Below, in pieces: positions 63,986 through 64,000 of a stretch of 64,000 nt of DNA. Origin of the DNA: Litoditis marina. Lineage: Eukaryota > Nematoda > Chromadorea > Rhabditida > Rhabditidae. Every line of letters starts with the position of its first letter. Positions within the stretch are counted from its first letter, which is position 1. The translations under genes were made by a program, and so were the position numbers. The DNA is taken from positions 1,430,501 through 1,494,500 of the forward strand of contig OZ038437.1 in the NCBI GenBank assembly GCA_964036275.1. The letters are read 5' to 3'. The notes beneath the pieces are model-generated. The model worked only from the letters and a program-made list of their open reading frames with translations. It did not search any database and was not told where the DNA came from.

Positions 63986-64000
63986 CCAAAACTCGTAAAT

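Overview
The window is animal nuclear DNA, most probably from a nematode. The genes are split into many short exons (24 to about 275 nt) that are richer in G+C than the AT-rich introns. Most 3' splice sites are of the TTTCAG/TTCCAG/TTGCAG kind, and each recognised start codon lies 6 to 45 nt downstream of a splice acceptor with no exon upstream, as expected for spliced-leader trans-splicing. The LTR element carries the Gag type seen in nematode K02A2.6-like retroelements. The species cannot be named from the sequence. Exon boundaries were read by eye from splice sites, reading frame and phase, and should be taken as accurate to about 2 nt.

All main genes lie on the minus strand and appear to be tandem paralogues of one large family, here called genes D, A, B and C in order of transcription. 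D is only its 3' part (63873 to about 62448). A is complete (60615 to 42331, about 36 exons, about 1250 aa). B is complete (41049 to 13928, about 32 exons, about 1400 aa). C runs off the left edge (9218 to before 227, at least 16 exons, at least 720 aa). A, B and C each start with two cysteine/histidine zinc fingers encoded by exons 1 and 2 and joined at the same intron phase, followed by a helical exon. Long disordered stretches follow: acidic, serine-rich, polyproline, Gln/Tyr-rich or coiled-coil. A and B end in Arg/Ser-rich exons and a short RGG-type C-terminus; D shows the Arg/Ser part. The composition resembles nuclear RNA-processing factors, and A has a motif resembling a UHM-ligand motif (RRRRGWD). 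I cannot match the family to a named protein.

Introns and intergenic spaces are full of short DNA transposons and foldback elements. They include at least nine copies of a palindromic element with TTAA-like flanks (two of them split by other insertions), a CCAGTAAGG-ended family, GGTAACC-rich foldbacks, a 2.47 kb element with 46-bp inverted repeats and TTA duplications, and a hAT-like element with an exact 8-bp target duplication. One 3.5 kb LTR retrotransposon in an intron of B has identical 355-bp LTRs and a single open frame with Gag, CCHC knuckles, protease and a degenerate integrase, but no reverse transcriptase. A recurring oddity is that the 3' half of an exon together with its 5' splice site is duplicated a few hundred bases downstream, at seven or more places in A and B. 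Three intron-nested plus-strand reading frames may be small genes.
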